This document shows positions 33,133 to 42,841 of a stretch of DNA of 64,000 nt, piece by piece; position 1 is the stretch's first letter, and every line of letters begins with the position of its first letter. A program made the position numbers and the translations under genes. The DNA lies in contig NZ_CP076448.1 of NCBI RefSeq assembly GCF_019203965.1, positions 3,177,001-3,241,000 on the forward strand, read 5' to 3'. Under the pieces are notes generated by a model. The model did no database searches. It was not told the origin of the DNA and saw only the letters and a list, made by a program, of their open reading frames with translations. The stretch is from Elioraea tepida. GTDB lineage: Bacteria; Pseudomonadota; Alphaproteobacteria; Acetobacterales; Acetobacteraceae.

Positions 33133-34398
33133 TCAGGCGCCGAAGGCGGAGCTCGCGGGGGCGGAGGCGGCGCCAAGCGCGATCGCCCTCTGCCAGGCGG
33201 CGAGCCAGGCCGGAACGGCGACCGCCGGCATCGGCCGGCCGACCATCCAGCCCTGGGCGAGGTCGGCGCCGAGGTCGCGTGCCATCTGCCAGGTGGCTGG
33301 GGTCTCGATTCCTTCGGCAACGATCAGTAGGCCGAGCCGGTGCGCCATGCGCACCACCGCGCCGAGGGCACCGCGCGCCGCACGATCGTCTCGGGCGGCA
33401 AGCACGAGCGAGCGGTCGAGCTTCATCTCGGAGAAGGGCAGGGAGACGAGGCCCGCTTGGGCGGCGTTGAGGCTGAAATCGTCGATCGAGACGCCGAAGC
33501 GCTGGTCGCGCAGCCTGAGCGCCGCGGCGCGGACGGCGCCAAGATCGTGCGCGATCTGGCTCTCGGTGAGCTCGATCGTCAGAGCCTCCGCCGGCAGGCC
33601 GGCAGAGGCGACGGCCTCGGCGAGGCGGTCGGCCGTCGCGGGGTGAAGCAGGACGTCGAGCGGGAGGTTGAAGGCCATGCGCAACCGCACCCCCCGCCGA
33701 TGCAGGGCCGCGAGGTCCTCGACCGCCGACCGCATCACCCGATCCGCGAGCGTGGCCCCGAGTCCCGCACCTTCCGCGAGCGGGACGAATTCGGCCGCGC
33801 CGAGCAGTCCGCGCACGGGGTGCTCCCAGCGCGCGAGCGCCTCGAGCGCGAGCGGCTCGGCATCGGCGAGCCGAACCTGCGGCTGGTAGCGGGTGACGAT
33901 GTTGCGCGCCACGATCGCCGAAGTGAGCGCCTCGGCCGTGAGCGCGTCCGCCGGGACGCTGGGTGCCGCCTCGCGGAGTCCGGCGAGGGACGCAGCGAGC
34001 TCCGCCACGCCCGAGTCAACCGAAACCACTGCTGCGGTGAGGCCGAGATGATGCGCCACACCGAGGGCGCGGCGCCCCTTTAGGGGATCGAGGCGAAGCA
34101 GGAGCGGCACGTCGAGGTCCGGATCGGCCATCGTCCGCAGAAGCGGCACGAAGCTTCCGCCGATCCCGCCCGTGTCGGCGAGCACGAAGCGCGGCGGCGC
34201 GGAGGCGCGGAGGAGGCGCACGAGCGCCACCGAATCGGAGGGAACGATCACCACCTCGCCGCAGCCGGCCTCCGTGGCCGCGGCGGCGAGCAGCCCGGCC
34301 GCTGCGCCACGCGCGATCACAAGAGCGGATGCCCCGCGCGTGCCGGCGCTGTCCGCCTTGGCCTGCCGGTCTTCGGCCGGCTCTGCTGTGTCGGGCAT
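33133..34398 (-). CDS. EAL domain c-di-GMP phosphodiesterase with divergent receiver-like N terminus, 421 aa
   Basis: The C-terminal EAL domain (about 155-405) keeps the expected catalytic set: Glu186 in LEALARWEHP, Asn244 in FNLP, Glu276 in TIELTES, Asp306/Asp307 in SIDDFSL, Lys326 in EMKLD, Glu362 in AEGIET and Gln382 in AQGW. So hydrolysis of c-di-GMP is plausible. The first 140 residues look like a degraded CheY-type receiver: FVLADTGG aligns with the phospho-acceptor strand, but the conserved KP pair is absent. ATG 34398 has an AGAGGA site; TTG 34422 is in frame. Divergent from the class III aminotransferase gene. Confidence 0.88.
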   Translation of the reverse strand: MPDTAEPAEDRQAKADSAGTRGASALVIARGAAAGLLAAAATEAGCGEVVIVPSDSVALVRLLRASAPPRFVLADTGGIGGSFVPLLRTMADPDLDVPLLLRLDPLKGRRALGVAHHLGLTAAVVSVDSGVAELAASLAGLREAAPSVPADALTAEALTSAIVARNIVTRYQPQVRLADAEPLALEALARWEHPVRGLLGAAEFVPLAEGAGLGATLADRVMRSAVEDLAALHRRGVRLRMAFNLPLDVLLHPATADRLAEAVASAGLPAEALTIELTESQIAHDLGAVRAAALRLRDQRFGVSIDDFSLNAAQAGLVSLPFSEMKLDRSLVLAARDDRAARGALGAVVRMAHRLGLLIVAEGIETPATWQMARDLGADLAQGWMVGRPMPAVAVPAWLAAWQRAIALGAASAPASSAFGA

Positions 34399-34454
34399 CG
34401 GTCCTCTGCTAGCGTTGGCCAAGTGATAGGCGCTGCCGCGAGGCGTGTAAAGAA

Positions 34455-35789
34455 ATGCAAGACATGTCCCGAATCATTCATCGCGACCTCCGCGCGCCGC
34501 CTCCGGTAGCGGTTCGTGCCAAAGGCCTCTGGATCGAGGACGATCAAGGCAGACGCTACGCGGATGCCTGCGGCGGAGCGGCCGTGTCCTGCCTCGGGCA
34601 TGCGCATCCGGCCCTGGTCGCGGCGGTTCGCGACCAGGTGGGCCGTCTCGATTATGTACACACAGGCTTCTTTTCGAACCGGCCGGCCGAGGAACTCGCG
34701 CGGGTGATGCTCACCGATGCGCCGGCCGGGCTCTCGCACATCTATTTCGTCAGCGGCGGCTCGGAGGCAATCGAGGCGTCGCTCAAGATCGCGCGGCAAT
34801 ACTTCGTCGAGCGCGGCGAGCCGGGGCGAACCCGGTTCATCGCGCGCCGCCAGTCCTACCACGGCAACACGCTCGGGGCGCTCTCCGTCGGCGGCAACAT
34901 GGCCCGCCGCGCGCTCTACGACCCGATCCTCATCCCCGCCTCTCTGGTCGAGCCGTGCTTCGCCTACCGCTTCAAGCGGGAGGACGAGACGGAGGAGGAG
35001 TATGGCGCGCGCGCCGCAGCAAGCCTCGAGGCGGAGATCCTGCGACACCCTCCGGGAACGGTGGCCGCCTTCCTCGCCGAGACGGTGGTGGGCGCGACCG
35101 CCGGGTCGGTGCCGCCGGTGCCGGGCTATTTCCGCCGGATCCGCGAGATCTGCGACCGGCACGGCGTGCTGCTGATCCTCGACGAGGTGATGTCAGGGAT
35201 GGGACGCTGCGGCACGCTGCACGCCTGCACGGCAGAGGGGATCGTCCCCGACATTCTCGTCGTCGCCAAGGGCCTCGGCGCCGGTGTGCAGCCCATCGGG
35301 GCGATGCTCGTCTCTGAGGCGATCGTCGACGCGATCCGCGACGGCTCTGGCGCCTTCCAGCATGGCCACACCTATCTCTCTCACCCGGTCGCCTGCGCGG
35401 CCGCGCTTGCGGTGCAGCGCGAACTGCGCGAGGGGGGCCTGCTCGAGAGGGTCGCGCCGATGGGCGCGGTGCTGGCCGATCTGCTGACGGAACGGTTCGG
35501 CAACCATCCGCATGTCGGCGACATCCGCGGGCGCGGACTCTTCTGGTCGATCGAGCTCGTGGCCGACCGTGCGACGCGTGAGCCGTTCGATCCGGCGCGG
35601 AAGCTCCATGCGCGGGTGCGCGAGGCGGCGATGGCGCGCGGCCTGCTCGTCTATCCGATGGGCGGCACGATCGACGGCCGCCGCGGCGACCATGTCACGC
35701 TCGCGCCCCCGTTCACCGTGACGGAGGAGGAGCTCGCAATGATCGTCGAGCGCCTCGGCGACGCGGTCGAGGCGGCGCTCGAGGCGTGA
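34455..35789 (+). CDS. Class III PLP-dependent aminotransferase (aspartate aminotransferase family), 444 aa
   Basis: Omega-type aminotransferase. It has SGGSEAIEASLKIARQYF near 100-117, RRQSYHGNTLGALSVGG, LILDEVMSGMGRCGT with Asp243, and the PLP lysine Lys272 in VVAKGLGAGVQPIGAML. Family members transaminate beta-alanine, GABA or amines to pyruvate or 2-oxoglutarate. The gene is coupled to a hotdog thioesterase by a GTGA overlap, hinting at amine or acyl-CoA catabolism, but the substrate cannot be assigned. Confidence 0.9.
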   Translation: MQDMSRIIHRDLRAPPPVAVRAKGLWIEDDQGRRYADACGGAAVSCLGHAHPALVAAVRDQVGRLDYVHTGFFSNRPAEELARVMLTDAPAGLSHIYFVSGGSEAIEASLKIARQYFVERGEPGRTRFIARRQSYHGNTLGALSVGGNMARRALYDPILIPASLVEPCFAYRFKREDETEEEYGARAAASLEAEILRHPPGTVAAFLAETVVGATAGSVPPVPGYFRRIREICDRHGVLLILDEVMSGMGRCGTLHACTAEGIVPDILVVAKGLGAGVQPIGAMLVSEAIVDAIRDGSGAFQHGHTYLSHPVACAAALAVQRELREGGLLERVAPMGAVLADLLTERFGNHPHVGDIRGRGLFWSIELVADRATREPFDPARKLHARVREAAMARGLLVYPMGGTIDGRRGDHVTLAPPFTVTEEELAMIVERLGDAVEAALEA

Positions 35790-36226
35790 GCGAGCCGCCC
35801 GCTCTCTCGCGCGAAGAGATGCTCGCCTTCCTTGCACGGGAATTCCCGAATGCCGGGTTCGGCGACGGCAGGCTCCGCCTCGAGGACTATGCGCGCGGCG
35901 CCTGCCGCGTGGTGATGCCGCTCGACGAGCGCACGATCCGGCCGGGGCCTTCGGTATCGGGCCCTGCCATCATGGGGCTTGGCGACGTCTCCGCCTGGGT
36001 GGCGCTCCTCTCCGTCATCGGGCCGGTGCCGCTTGCCGTCACCGCCACGCTGAACGTCACCTTCCTTCGCCCTGCCGGGCTCTCCGATCTCGCCTCCGCC
36101 TGCATCGTGCTGCGCGCCGGCCGGCGGCTCGCGACCATGCTCGCCGAGGTGTCGCGGCTCGGCGACGGCCAGGCGGTGGCGCACCTGACCATCACCTACG
36201 CGATCCCGGACGGGGCGCGGGCCTGA
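35786..36226 (+). CDS. PaaI-type hotdog-fold thioesterase, 146 aa
   Basis: Hotdog thioesterase of the PaaI group. A central helix region with VSGPAIMGLGDVSAWVALLS near 57-76 and the beta strands TATLNVTFLRPAG, RLATMLAEVSRLG and VAHLTITYAIP are visible. It would hydrolyse a small acyl-CoA. The GTG start overlaps the upstream aminotransferase stop by 4 bases. It is convergent with the membrane protein gene, whose stop is 4 bases away. Confidence 0.88.
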   Translation: MSEPPALSREEMLAFLAREFPNAGFGDGRLRLEDYARGACRVVMPLDERTIRPGPSVSGPAIMGLGDVSAWVALLSVIGPVPLAVTATLNVTFLRPAGLSDLASACIVLRAGRRLATMLAEVSRLGDGQAVAHLTITYAIPDGARA

Positions 36227-36230
36227 GCCG

Positions 36231-37742
36231 TCACGGCGACGGGCGCCAGATGTCCGCTTCCCAGGACTGCATCGCCCAGACGAGATCGACGTGGAGAGGG
36301 GATAGGCGCACGTAGCCCGCCGCCTCGATGTCTCGCGCGAGCACAAGGCCGCCATTGTTCCGGTTGACGATCGCAAGGTCGACGGCGCGCGCCCGAAGCG
36401 CCTCGGCGAGCCGTTCCCGAAGCGCGTCTCGCTCCGCCGGCGCGAGCATGTACTCGCTGTGTCCGGTTTCGACCGGGGTATGGCCCGCGAGAGCGGCAAG
36501 CGCGGCGAACTCGGTCGTCACGAGCGGCGCGGAGGCCCTCGCGAGCGCCTCTGCCGCGACCGCGAAACGGCCCTCGGCCGCGGCAAAGCGGTCGGGGTCG
36601 AGCACGAACCAGTGCGCGTTCAAAACCACCGCGACCGGCAGGGCAAGCACGAGCGCGCGCCTCGGGGCCTCCGCCTCGCCGATCGCGGCCGCGACGGCGA
36701 TGGCGAGCGGCGGCGTCAGCAGGTGGAAGAAGTAGGTCATGTGCGCCCCGCCATGCCCGCCGAGGGAGACGAGCAGGACACCAAGGCCGCAGAGGGCGGC
36801 GAAGCCCCAGAACCGGGCCTCGCCGCTCCAGCGCCACGGCGGCAGCCGCCAGAGAGCCGAGGCGAGCCCGGGGATCAGCGGCAGGCTGAAGAGCAACCAG
36901 TCCCACCCTTGGCGCAGGAGGTGGCCGAGGTCGTAGCTTGTGGCGCCGAGATTCGCGGAGAGAACGAGCGCGCCCCAGCCCGGCATCAGCGACGCAAGCA
37001 GGAACGCCCAGAGCGCGATGGCAACGGCCGCGGCGACGCCCAGCGCGACGCCACGACGCAACGAGACGAACAGCGCCACATAGGCGGCGACGATCACCAC
37101 CCCGCCGACGAAGTAGATCTTGGCGGCGAAGCCGCCGAGGGAGAGCGCGAGCGCGGCCGCGAAGCGTCGCGGCGAGGAGGGGGCGGGGGCGGCGATGACG
37201 AGCCCACCCAGCATCAGCGCAAGCCCAACCCCGTCGGGCCGAACCGTCGGGCCAACCCAGTAGAGCCACCCGGCAAGCGACAAAAGCGCTGCGAGGAGGG
37301 CAGGCAGCCGCGCCGCGCCCGCCCGGCGCGCGCCCCGCCACACGAGGCCTGCGGCGACCAGGAGAGCGAGACCGTTGACGAGGCGGTGCGTTCCGAGGCC
37401 GGGCCCGAGCACGAGTGCGAAGGGCGTGACCGCGAGCGGATAGAGGATGCCGTAGAGATTGCCGCCCGAAAGGCCGGCCGTGAGCGGATCGGCCGAGGCA
37501 TAGGGGTTTCGCCCGTCGAGCAGGGCGAGGGTGGTCAGCACGAGCGCTCCCTCGCGCATCTCCTGCGGCGCAGGCGACAGGATCATCCGCGCCCAGAGAA
37601 GCCCGAGCCACCCGATGGCGCCGAGGAAGATCGCGATCGCGGCACCGTCGAGCGCATGGAGGATCGGCCATGTTCCGGCCGGCGCCGGCCGCGCGCGCGC
37701 TTCGGCGGGCCCCTCTGCCTGCCGGCTGCCGCCTAAGCTCAT
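36231..37742 (-). CDS. GT-C-type glycosyltransferase-like polytopic membrane protein, 503 aa
   Basis: Hydrophobic protein with about ten membrane spans between residues 30 and 370 and a soluble C-terminal part of roughly 130 residues. The motif LLDGRNPYASADPLTAG after the first span and AGWLYWVGPTVRPDGVGLAL resemble lipid-linked-sugar GT-C transferases of the ArnT/PMT and DUF2029 types. No firm family can be assigned. ATG 37742 is chosen, since the extra upstream codons to 37805 are arginine-rich and unlike a family start. Confidence 0.6.
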   Translation of the reverse strand: MSLGGSRQAEGPAEARARPAPAGTWPILHALDGAAIAIFLGAIGWLGLLWARMILSPAPQEMREGALVLTTLALLDGRNPYASADPLTAGLSGGNLYGILYPLAVTPFALVLGPGLGTHRLVNGLALLVAAGLVWRGARRAGAARLPALLAALLSLAGWLYWVGPTVRPDGVGLALMLGGLVIAAPAPSSPRRFAAALALSLGGFAAKIYFVGGVVIVAAYVALFVSLRRGVALGVAAAVAIALWAFLLASLMPGWGALVLSANLGATSYDLGHLLRQGWDWLLFSLPLIPGLASALWRLPPWRWSGEARFWGFAALCGLGVLLVSLGGHGGAHMTYFFHLLTPPLAIAVAAAIGEAEAPRRALVLALPVAVVLNAHWFVLDPDRFAAAEGRFAVAAEALARASAPLVTTEFAALAALAGHTPVETGHSEYMLAPAERDALRERLAEALRARAVDLAIVNRNNGGLVLARDIEAAGYVRLSPLHVDLVWAMQSWEADIWRPSP

Positions 37743-37856
37743 GCGCGGCTCTGGCGATCCATAAGGCGCGCCTCGACCGCTCTCGCCGTCACGCCACAGA
37801 GGCACGGATCGACTTGTGGTGGAAGCGGAAAGCGAGGCACCGCGCCGTCGGCGGCG

Positions 37857-38789
37857 TCAGGCCGGCGCCTTCGCCTCCTCCACCCCGCCCTTCCGGAGCC
37901 GCTTCTCACCAAGAAACAGAAGGATGGGCGCGGCGATGAAGATCGAGCTCGAGGTGCCGACGACGATCCCGAACAGCATCACCCAGGCGAAGGCGGCGAC
38001 CGGCCCGGTCGCGATCAGGGCGAGCGGAAGGCAGGCGAGGAAGGTGGTGAGGGAGGTGCCGATGGTGCGGTTCAGCGTCTCGTTGATCGAGAGGTCGATC
38101 ACCTCGCGCAGAGGCATCGTCTTGTACTTGCGGAGGTTCTCGCGCATCCGGTCGTACACGACGACCTTATCGTTCACGCTATAGCCGATGATGGTGAGGA
38201 TCGCCGCGACGGTCGCGAGGTCGAACTCGATCCGCGTCAGCGCGAGGAAGCCGATCGCCTTGGTGACGTCGAGGATCAGGGTCACCACCGCACCCACGCC
38301 ATATTCCCACTCGAAGCGGAACCAGATGTAGAGAAGCATCGCGAGCAGGGCGACGCCGAGCGCGGTCATTCCGGCTGTGAACAGCTCGGCGGAGACGCGC
38401 GCACCAACCGCCTCGATTCGGACGATCCTCGCCCCTGGCACGGCCTGCTCGAGCCAGCTGCGCACTGCAGCTACGGCGCGCTGCTGCGCGCCCTCGTCCG
38501 GCTGACGCTCGAGCCGGATCAGCACCTCGTTCGGGCTGCCGAACTGTTGCAGCGCCACCGAGCCCAGATTGAGCCCCTCGAGGCCCGAGCGGAGCTGGGC
38601 GAAATTGGCGGGCTCGGGCGTGCGCAGCTCCATCACGATACCGCCCCGGAAGTCGAGCCCGTAGTTCAGGCCGGGGGTGAAGAACAGCACGACGGAGGCG
38701 ATCGAGAGGAACGCCGACATCGCGAGGCCAAGCATCCGGCCCCGCATGAAGGGGATGGTGGTTCCGTCGCGGACGAGGCGGAGCGGCAT
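37857..38789 (-). CDS. secF: Protein translocase subunit SecF, 310 aa
   Basis: Inner-membrane RND-type subunit that with SecD uses the proton motive force to assist Sec export. It has six spans. The conserved GLDFRGGIVMELRT near the first periplasmic domain, LTIIGYSVNDKVVVYDRMREN near 195 and INETLNRTIGTSLTTFLACL are diagnostic. Start ATG 38789 matches the family N terminus. It is 17 bases downstream of secD. Final residues are a lysine-rich tail. Confidence 0.96.
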   Translation of the reverse strand: MPLRLVRDGTTIPFMRGRMLGLAMSAFLSIASVVLFFTPGLNYGLDFRGGIVMELRTPEPANFAQLRSGLEGLNLGSVALQQFGSPNEVLIRLERQPDEGAQQRAVAAVRSWLEQAVPGARIVRIEAVGARVSAELFTAGMTALGVALLAMLLYIWFRFEWEYGVGAVVTLILDVTKAIGFLALTRIEFDLATVAAILTIIGYSVNDKVVVYDRMRENLRKYKTMPLREVIDLSINETLNRTIGTSLTTFLACLPLALIATGPVAAFAWVMLFGIVVGTSSSIFIAAPILLFLGEKRLRKGGVEEAKAPA

Positions 38790-38806
38790 GGGCGTTCTCC
38801 TCCCGC

Positions 38807-40405
38807 TCAGACCGGCAGAGCCGCTGGGCGGCGCGCGCGATACCACGTCACCATCATGTAGCGGACGAAAACGAAGGCAGAGAACATCGAGACCAGGATC
38901 CCGACGGTGATGGTGACGGCGAAACCGCGCACCGGGCCGGAGCCAAAGGCGTAAAGCATCGCCATCGCGAGCACGGTGGTGAGATTGCTGTCGAGGATGG
39001 TGGTGAAGGCGCGCCGGAACCCCGCCTCCATGGCGTTGAGCGGCGTGCGCCCCCGCCGCACCTCCTCGCGGATGCGCTCGTTGATCAGGATGTTCGCATC
39101 CACCGCCATGCCGAGGGTGAGCAGGATCCCGGCGATACCGGGCAGGGTGAGCGTTGCCTCCATCAGCGACAGGGCGCCGAGCAAGAGCACGAGATTGACC
39201 ACCAGCGCGATGTTCGCGAACAGCCCGAACAGCCCGTAGAACAGCACCATAAACACGATCACGAGGACGAAGCCGATCGCGAGCGCGATCGTTCCGACAC
39301 GGATCGCATCCGCGCCGAGATCGGGGCCGACGGTGCGCTCCTCGATCACGGTCAGCGGCGCGGGCAGCGCGCCCGCCCGCAGCAGCACGGCGAGGTCGTT
39401 CGCCGATCGTGCATTGAAATTGCCTGAGATCTGACCGCGCCCGCCGAGGATCGGCTCGCGGATCACGGGCGCGGTGATCACTCGGTCGTCGAGCACAATG
39501 GCGAAGGGGCGGCCGACATTTGCGCGGGTGATCTCGGCGAAGCGTCGCGTGCCGATGCTGTCGAAGCTGAAGTTCACCACCCACTCGCCGGTCTGCGGGT
39601 TCTGGCCGGCGCGCGCATCGGTCAGGTTGGCGCCGTCCACCTCGACGCGGCGCCGCACGGCGTAGCGCTGCTCCCCTCCTTGCGGCCCCTCGCCGCGCAG
39701 GAACATCACCCCGGGCGGCGGGGACGGCGCGTCGAGATTGGCGGTCTCGTCGAGCAGGTGGAAGGTCATTCGCGCCGTCTTGCCGATCAGCTGCTTGATC
39801 CGCTCCGGGTCCTGCACGCCCGGAAGCTGGACGAGGATGCGGTTCGCTCCCTGGCGCGCGATGATCGGGTCAACGACGCCGCTCTCGTCGATCCGGCGCC
39901 GGACGATCTCCATCGACTGCTCGACTGCCTGGGTCGCCTTCTCGCGCAACAGCGGCTCGGAGAGCGAGATCGTGATCGTGCCGTCCGGCGCCGCCTGCAC
40001 TTCGAGGTCGGGCTGCGATGTCCCCATGCCGGTGACGATCGGGTTCGCGAGCTCGCGCAGCAGCCGGACCGCCTCTTGTGCCCGCGCTGGGTCGTTCAGA
40101 CGAAGCGTCACGGTTCGGTCACGTACGGAGAGGCCCGTGTAGTTGATGTTGGCGCCACGAAGCCTCGAGCGGACGCTGTCCTGGATGTTGTCGAGACGCT
40201 CCCGGACCACGGCGTCCATGTCGACCTCGAGCAGCAGATAGCTGCCGCCCCTGAGGTCGAGGCCGAGCTGGAACTGGCGCCAGGGAAGGGCCTCGCCGAG
40301 CGAGCCGAGGCTTGTGCGCGGCACGAAGGAGGGCACGCAGAGCAGGGTTGCGAGCGCGATCGTGGCCCAGATGGCGATCACCTTCCAGCGGGCGAAGTAC
40401 ATCAT
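38807..40405 (-). CDS. secD: Protein translocase subunit SecD, 532 aa
   Basis: Larger partner of SecF. It has an N-terminal span and the FQLGLDLRGGSYLLLEVD motif near residue 46. The periplasmic P1 domain includes RRRIDESGVVDPIIARQGAN, a G(I/V)QDPERIKQLIGKTA-type region follows, and the C-terminal six-span domain has LTLGMAVDANILINERIREE and ILDSNLTTVLAMAMLY. Length is normal for alphaproteobacteria. The usual upstream yajC is absent here; instead an MFS/spermidine-synthase-like gene ends 138 bases upstream. Confidence 0.97.
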   Translation of the reverse strand: MMYFARWKVIAIWATIALATLLCVPSFVPRTSLGSLGEALPWRQFQLGLDLRGGSYLLLEVDMDAVVRERLDNIQDSVRSRLRGANINYTGLSVRDRTVTLRLNDPARAQEAVRLLRELANPIVTGMGTSQPDLEVQAAPDGTITISLSEPLLREKATQAVEQSMEIVRRRIDESGVVDPIIARQGANRILVQLPGVQDPERIKQLIGKTARMTFHLLDETANLDAPSPPPGVMFLRGEGPQGGEQRYAVRRRVEVDGANLTDARAGQNPQTGEWVVNFSFDSIGTRRFAEITRANVGRPFAIVLDDRVITAPVIREPILGGRGQISGNFNARSANDLAVLLRAGALPAPLTVIEERTVGPDLGADAIRVGTIALAIGFVLVIVFMVLFYGLFGLFANIALVVNLVLLLGALSLMEATLTLPGIAGILLTLGMAVDANILINERIREEVRRGRTPLNAMEAGFRRAFTTILDSNLTTVLAMAMLYAFGSGPVRGFAVTITVGILVSMFSAFVFVRYMMVTWYRARRPAALPV

Positions 40406-40543
40406 GGTGGCTGAGGTGTCTCCGTCTGCCGGCGAGCCGGGGCGTGCCGCGCCCGGATTCCCGGGGCCTCGAACGGCGGCGGAGAATGTCGGGAGCCGCC
40501 GGGCTTGGCAACCGCGCGCGGGGTCAACAGAGCGCGGGCCGGC

Positions 40544-42841
40544 TCAGCGCGGGGCGACGACCCGGGCCCCGCGAAGCGTGTTGTTGAGGTAGAACTCGTC
40601 GCGGGGGAAGAGGTCGGTGTTGATCTCGTCCAGGTCGCCGCGCGGCGTCTCAGGGCCCCACACCCGCACCTCCTCGGCGAACAGGGCCGGGAATTCGGCC
40701 GGGTCGACTCCCCCCGCGCGCCGCGCCCATTCGACAAAGGCGGGCTCCTGGAGACGCGCGAGCAGCCCCTCGCGGTCGAACGGGATCGGCCGATCCGAGC
40801 CGATCACGATCGAGATGGGGAGAAGCATCAGCACGTGCGGGAAGGCCTTCAGGAAGCTGCGCGCCACCCGCTCGGTCGGCGCCCACTGGACGAAGAGGCC
40901 CCCCGGCTTGAGGCTCTCGCGCACAAGCGAGAGGAACTCCACCGAGTAGAGCATGCCTGAGTGCGAGGTCTGCGGCAGGATGGCATCTGCCTCGATCACG
41001 TCGTAGCGGGCGCCGGAGGCGAAGATCTCGCGCCGCCCGTCACCCACCGCGAGGGTGAAGCGCGGGTCGGTCACGAGCGCCGCGAGCGCGCTCGCTGGCC
41101 GTGTCGCGGCGTAGTCGCGGATCACCTCATAGACGGGCGCGATCAGCTCGACGGCGCGGATGTGTCGGGTTGCCGGGTTCCAGCCGGCGGCGAAGGGCGT
41201 GCCGCCTGAGCCGGACCCGATCACGAGCACATCCTCCGGGTTCGGGTGCAAGGCGGGCCCGATGGCACCGAGGAAGTAGTGGTGCGGCCAGAACGGCACC
41301 TGGCTCTGGGTGTGGCCCGTGATGAACATCGGCCCCGCGTCGCCCTTGAGCCGCAGCACGACCACGCCCGAGCGGTCCTCCGCCACGATCGCCGTCTGGT
41401 CGGCCTTGACGCCGTGGATCCGGCTCCACCAGGCGACATTGCCCGGGAAGAGGGCAATCGCCGCCGCAAGGCAGAGGGCGAGCGCCCGCCCGGCTGTATC
41501 GCGCACGCCGCTACGGGCGGCGAGGACGAGCCACAGGAGGAGCATCGCCAGCGCGAGCAGCCCCACCGCCCGCGCCGTTCCCGCCGTTCCGAAGAGGTGC
41601 AGAAGCACGAGCCCGCAGACCAGGCTTCCGGCCGCGTTGCCGGCGATGTTGCCGACCTGGACGAGCCCGACCCGGAACCCGACCGAGGCAAGGTCACGCT
41701 GCACCGCCTTCTGCACCACGGGAAAGCTCATCCCCAGCAGGAAGGCGGGAGGCCCGATCAGAGCCACCGCGAGTGCGGCGATCACCGCGATCTCGGCAGG
41801 GCCGTGACGGAACGTCTCCATGCCGACGAGCGCCTCGAACCAGGGGAAACCGTAGAGGGCGCGGAAGCCAAGCAGCGTGGCAAGCGCATAGAGGGCGGCC
41901 CAGGCCTGGAGATGAAAGAAGGCCACCCGCGTGTCGGCGACACGCTTCACCCACGCCGAGCCGGCGACGACGCCGAGACCGTCCGTCACCAGGAACACGC
42001 CGAGGATGAGCGAGAAGGAATAGGCGTTCGCCTGGCCGGCGATTCCGAGCACGCGCACCCAGAGGATCTCGAGCGCGATGATGAAAAAGCCGGAGAGGAA
42101 GACGAGTGTGGTCCAGGCCGGGAGTCCGAGGCTGCCCGGTTCCTTCGCGCCGATAGCAGCGGCGCGACCCGGTGCGGCGGGTGCCTGACGCGGCAGGCCG
42201 CGGAGCACCGCGACGGTCAGAAGTGCCGCCACGGCATTCAGCGCCGCGCCCACGTGGAGCGAGCGCTCGAAACCGAGGGTGCCGACGAGCCAGAAGCCGC
42301 CGACCAGGGTGCCCGCGGCCGCACCGAGGGTGTTGACGCCATAGAGCCAGCCGATCCGCCCCGCCGCCTGGTCAAGCCGGGCCACGACGGCGCGGGCGAG
42401 GAGCGGCAGCGACAGGCCCATCAGAAGCGTCGGCGCGAGCAGGCCCGCGAAGCAGACGGCGAAGATCTGCCAGCCGGCGGTCATGAGCGGCCCGAGCTCC
42501 TCCACCACCACGCCGTAGAGGAAGGGCTTCGAGAGCAGGGCGAAGACGGCGATGCCGCCCTCGCAGGCGATGAAGGCCCAGGCCGCTCGGTGTGGCGACA
42601 GCCGGTCGGCGATGACGCCGGCGAGCAGCGACCCGAGCCCGAGCCCGGCGAGGAAGGCGCCGACGACGAGCGCCGCAGTCACGGCATCGGACCCGGCGAA
42701 AAGGCCGAGCATGCGCTGCCAGATCACTTGGTAGAGCAGTGCGGCGAAGCCTGACGCGAAGAAGCCGATCGAGATCAGGCCGAACACGGGCGTGCGGCCG
42801 GTCGCCCGGGCCTCGCCCCGAACCTCGACAACACCGTGCAT
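40544..42841 (-). CDS. Fused MFS-like transporter / spermidine synthase-like protein, 765 aa
   Basis: A long N-terminal membrane part (about 13-14 spans, residues 20-510) has SGFAALLYQVIWQRMLGLFAG and later FIIALEILWVRVLGIAGQAN. It is followed by a Rossmann methyltransferase-like spermidine synthase domain with VLVIGSGSGGTPFAAGWN, VELIAPVYEVIRDYA and SHSGMLYSVEFLSLVRESL. Such fusions are widespread but uncharacterised; aminopropyl transfer is not demonstrated. The SpeE polyamine-binding residues cannot be confirmed by eye. ATG 42841 has an AGGGG site 8 bases upstream; ATG 42856 is the in-frame alternative. A perfect TTGACA on the minus strand at 42898-42893 may be its -35 box. Confidence 0.88.
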   Translation of the reverse strand: MHGVVEVRGEARATGRTPVFGLISIGFFASGFAALLYQVIWQRMLGLFAGSDAVTAALVVGAFLAGLGLGSLLAGVIADRLSPHRAAWAFIACEGGIAVFALLSKPFLYGVVVEELGPLMTAGWQIFAVCFAGLLAPTLLMGLSLPLLARAVVARLDQAAGRIGWLYGVNTLGAAAGTLVGGFWLVGTLGFERSLHVGAALNAVAALLTVAVLRGLPRQAPAAPGRAAAIGAKEPGSLGLPAWTTLVFLSGFFIIALEILWVRVLGIAGQANAYSFSLILGVFLVTDGLGVVAGSAWVKRVADTRVAFFHLQAWAALYALATLLGFRALYGFPWFEALVGMETFRHGPAEIAVIAALAVALIGPPAFLLGMSFPVVQKAVQRDLASVGFRVGLVQVGNIAGNAAGSLVCGLVLLHLFGTAGTARAVGLLALAMLLLWLVLAARSGVRDTAGRALALCLAAAIALFPGNVAWWSRIHGVKADQTAIVAEDRSGVVVLRLKGDAGPMFITGHTQSQVPFWPHHYFLGAIGPALHPNPEDVLVIGSGSGGTPFAAGWNPATRHIRAVELIAPVYEVIRDYAATRPASALAALVTDPRFTLAVGDGRREIFASGARYDVIEADAILPQTSHSGMLYSVEFLSLVRESLKPGGLFVQWAPTERVARSFLKAFPHVLMLLPISIVIGSDRPIPFDREGLLARLQEPAFVEWARRAGGVDPAEFPALFAEEVRVWGPETPRGDLDEINTDLFPRDEFYLNNTLRGARVVAPR

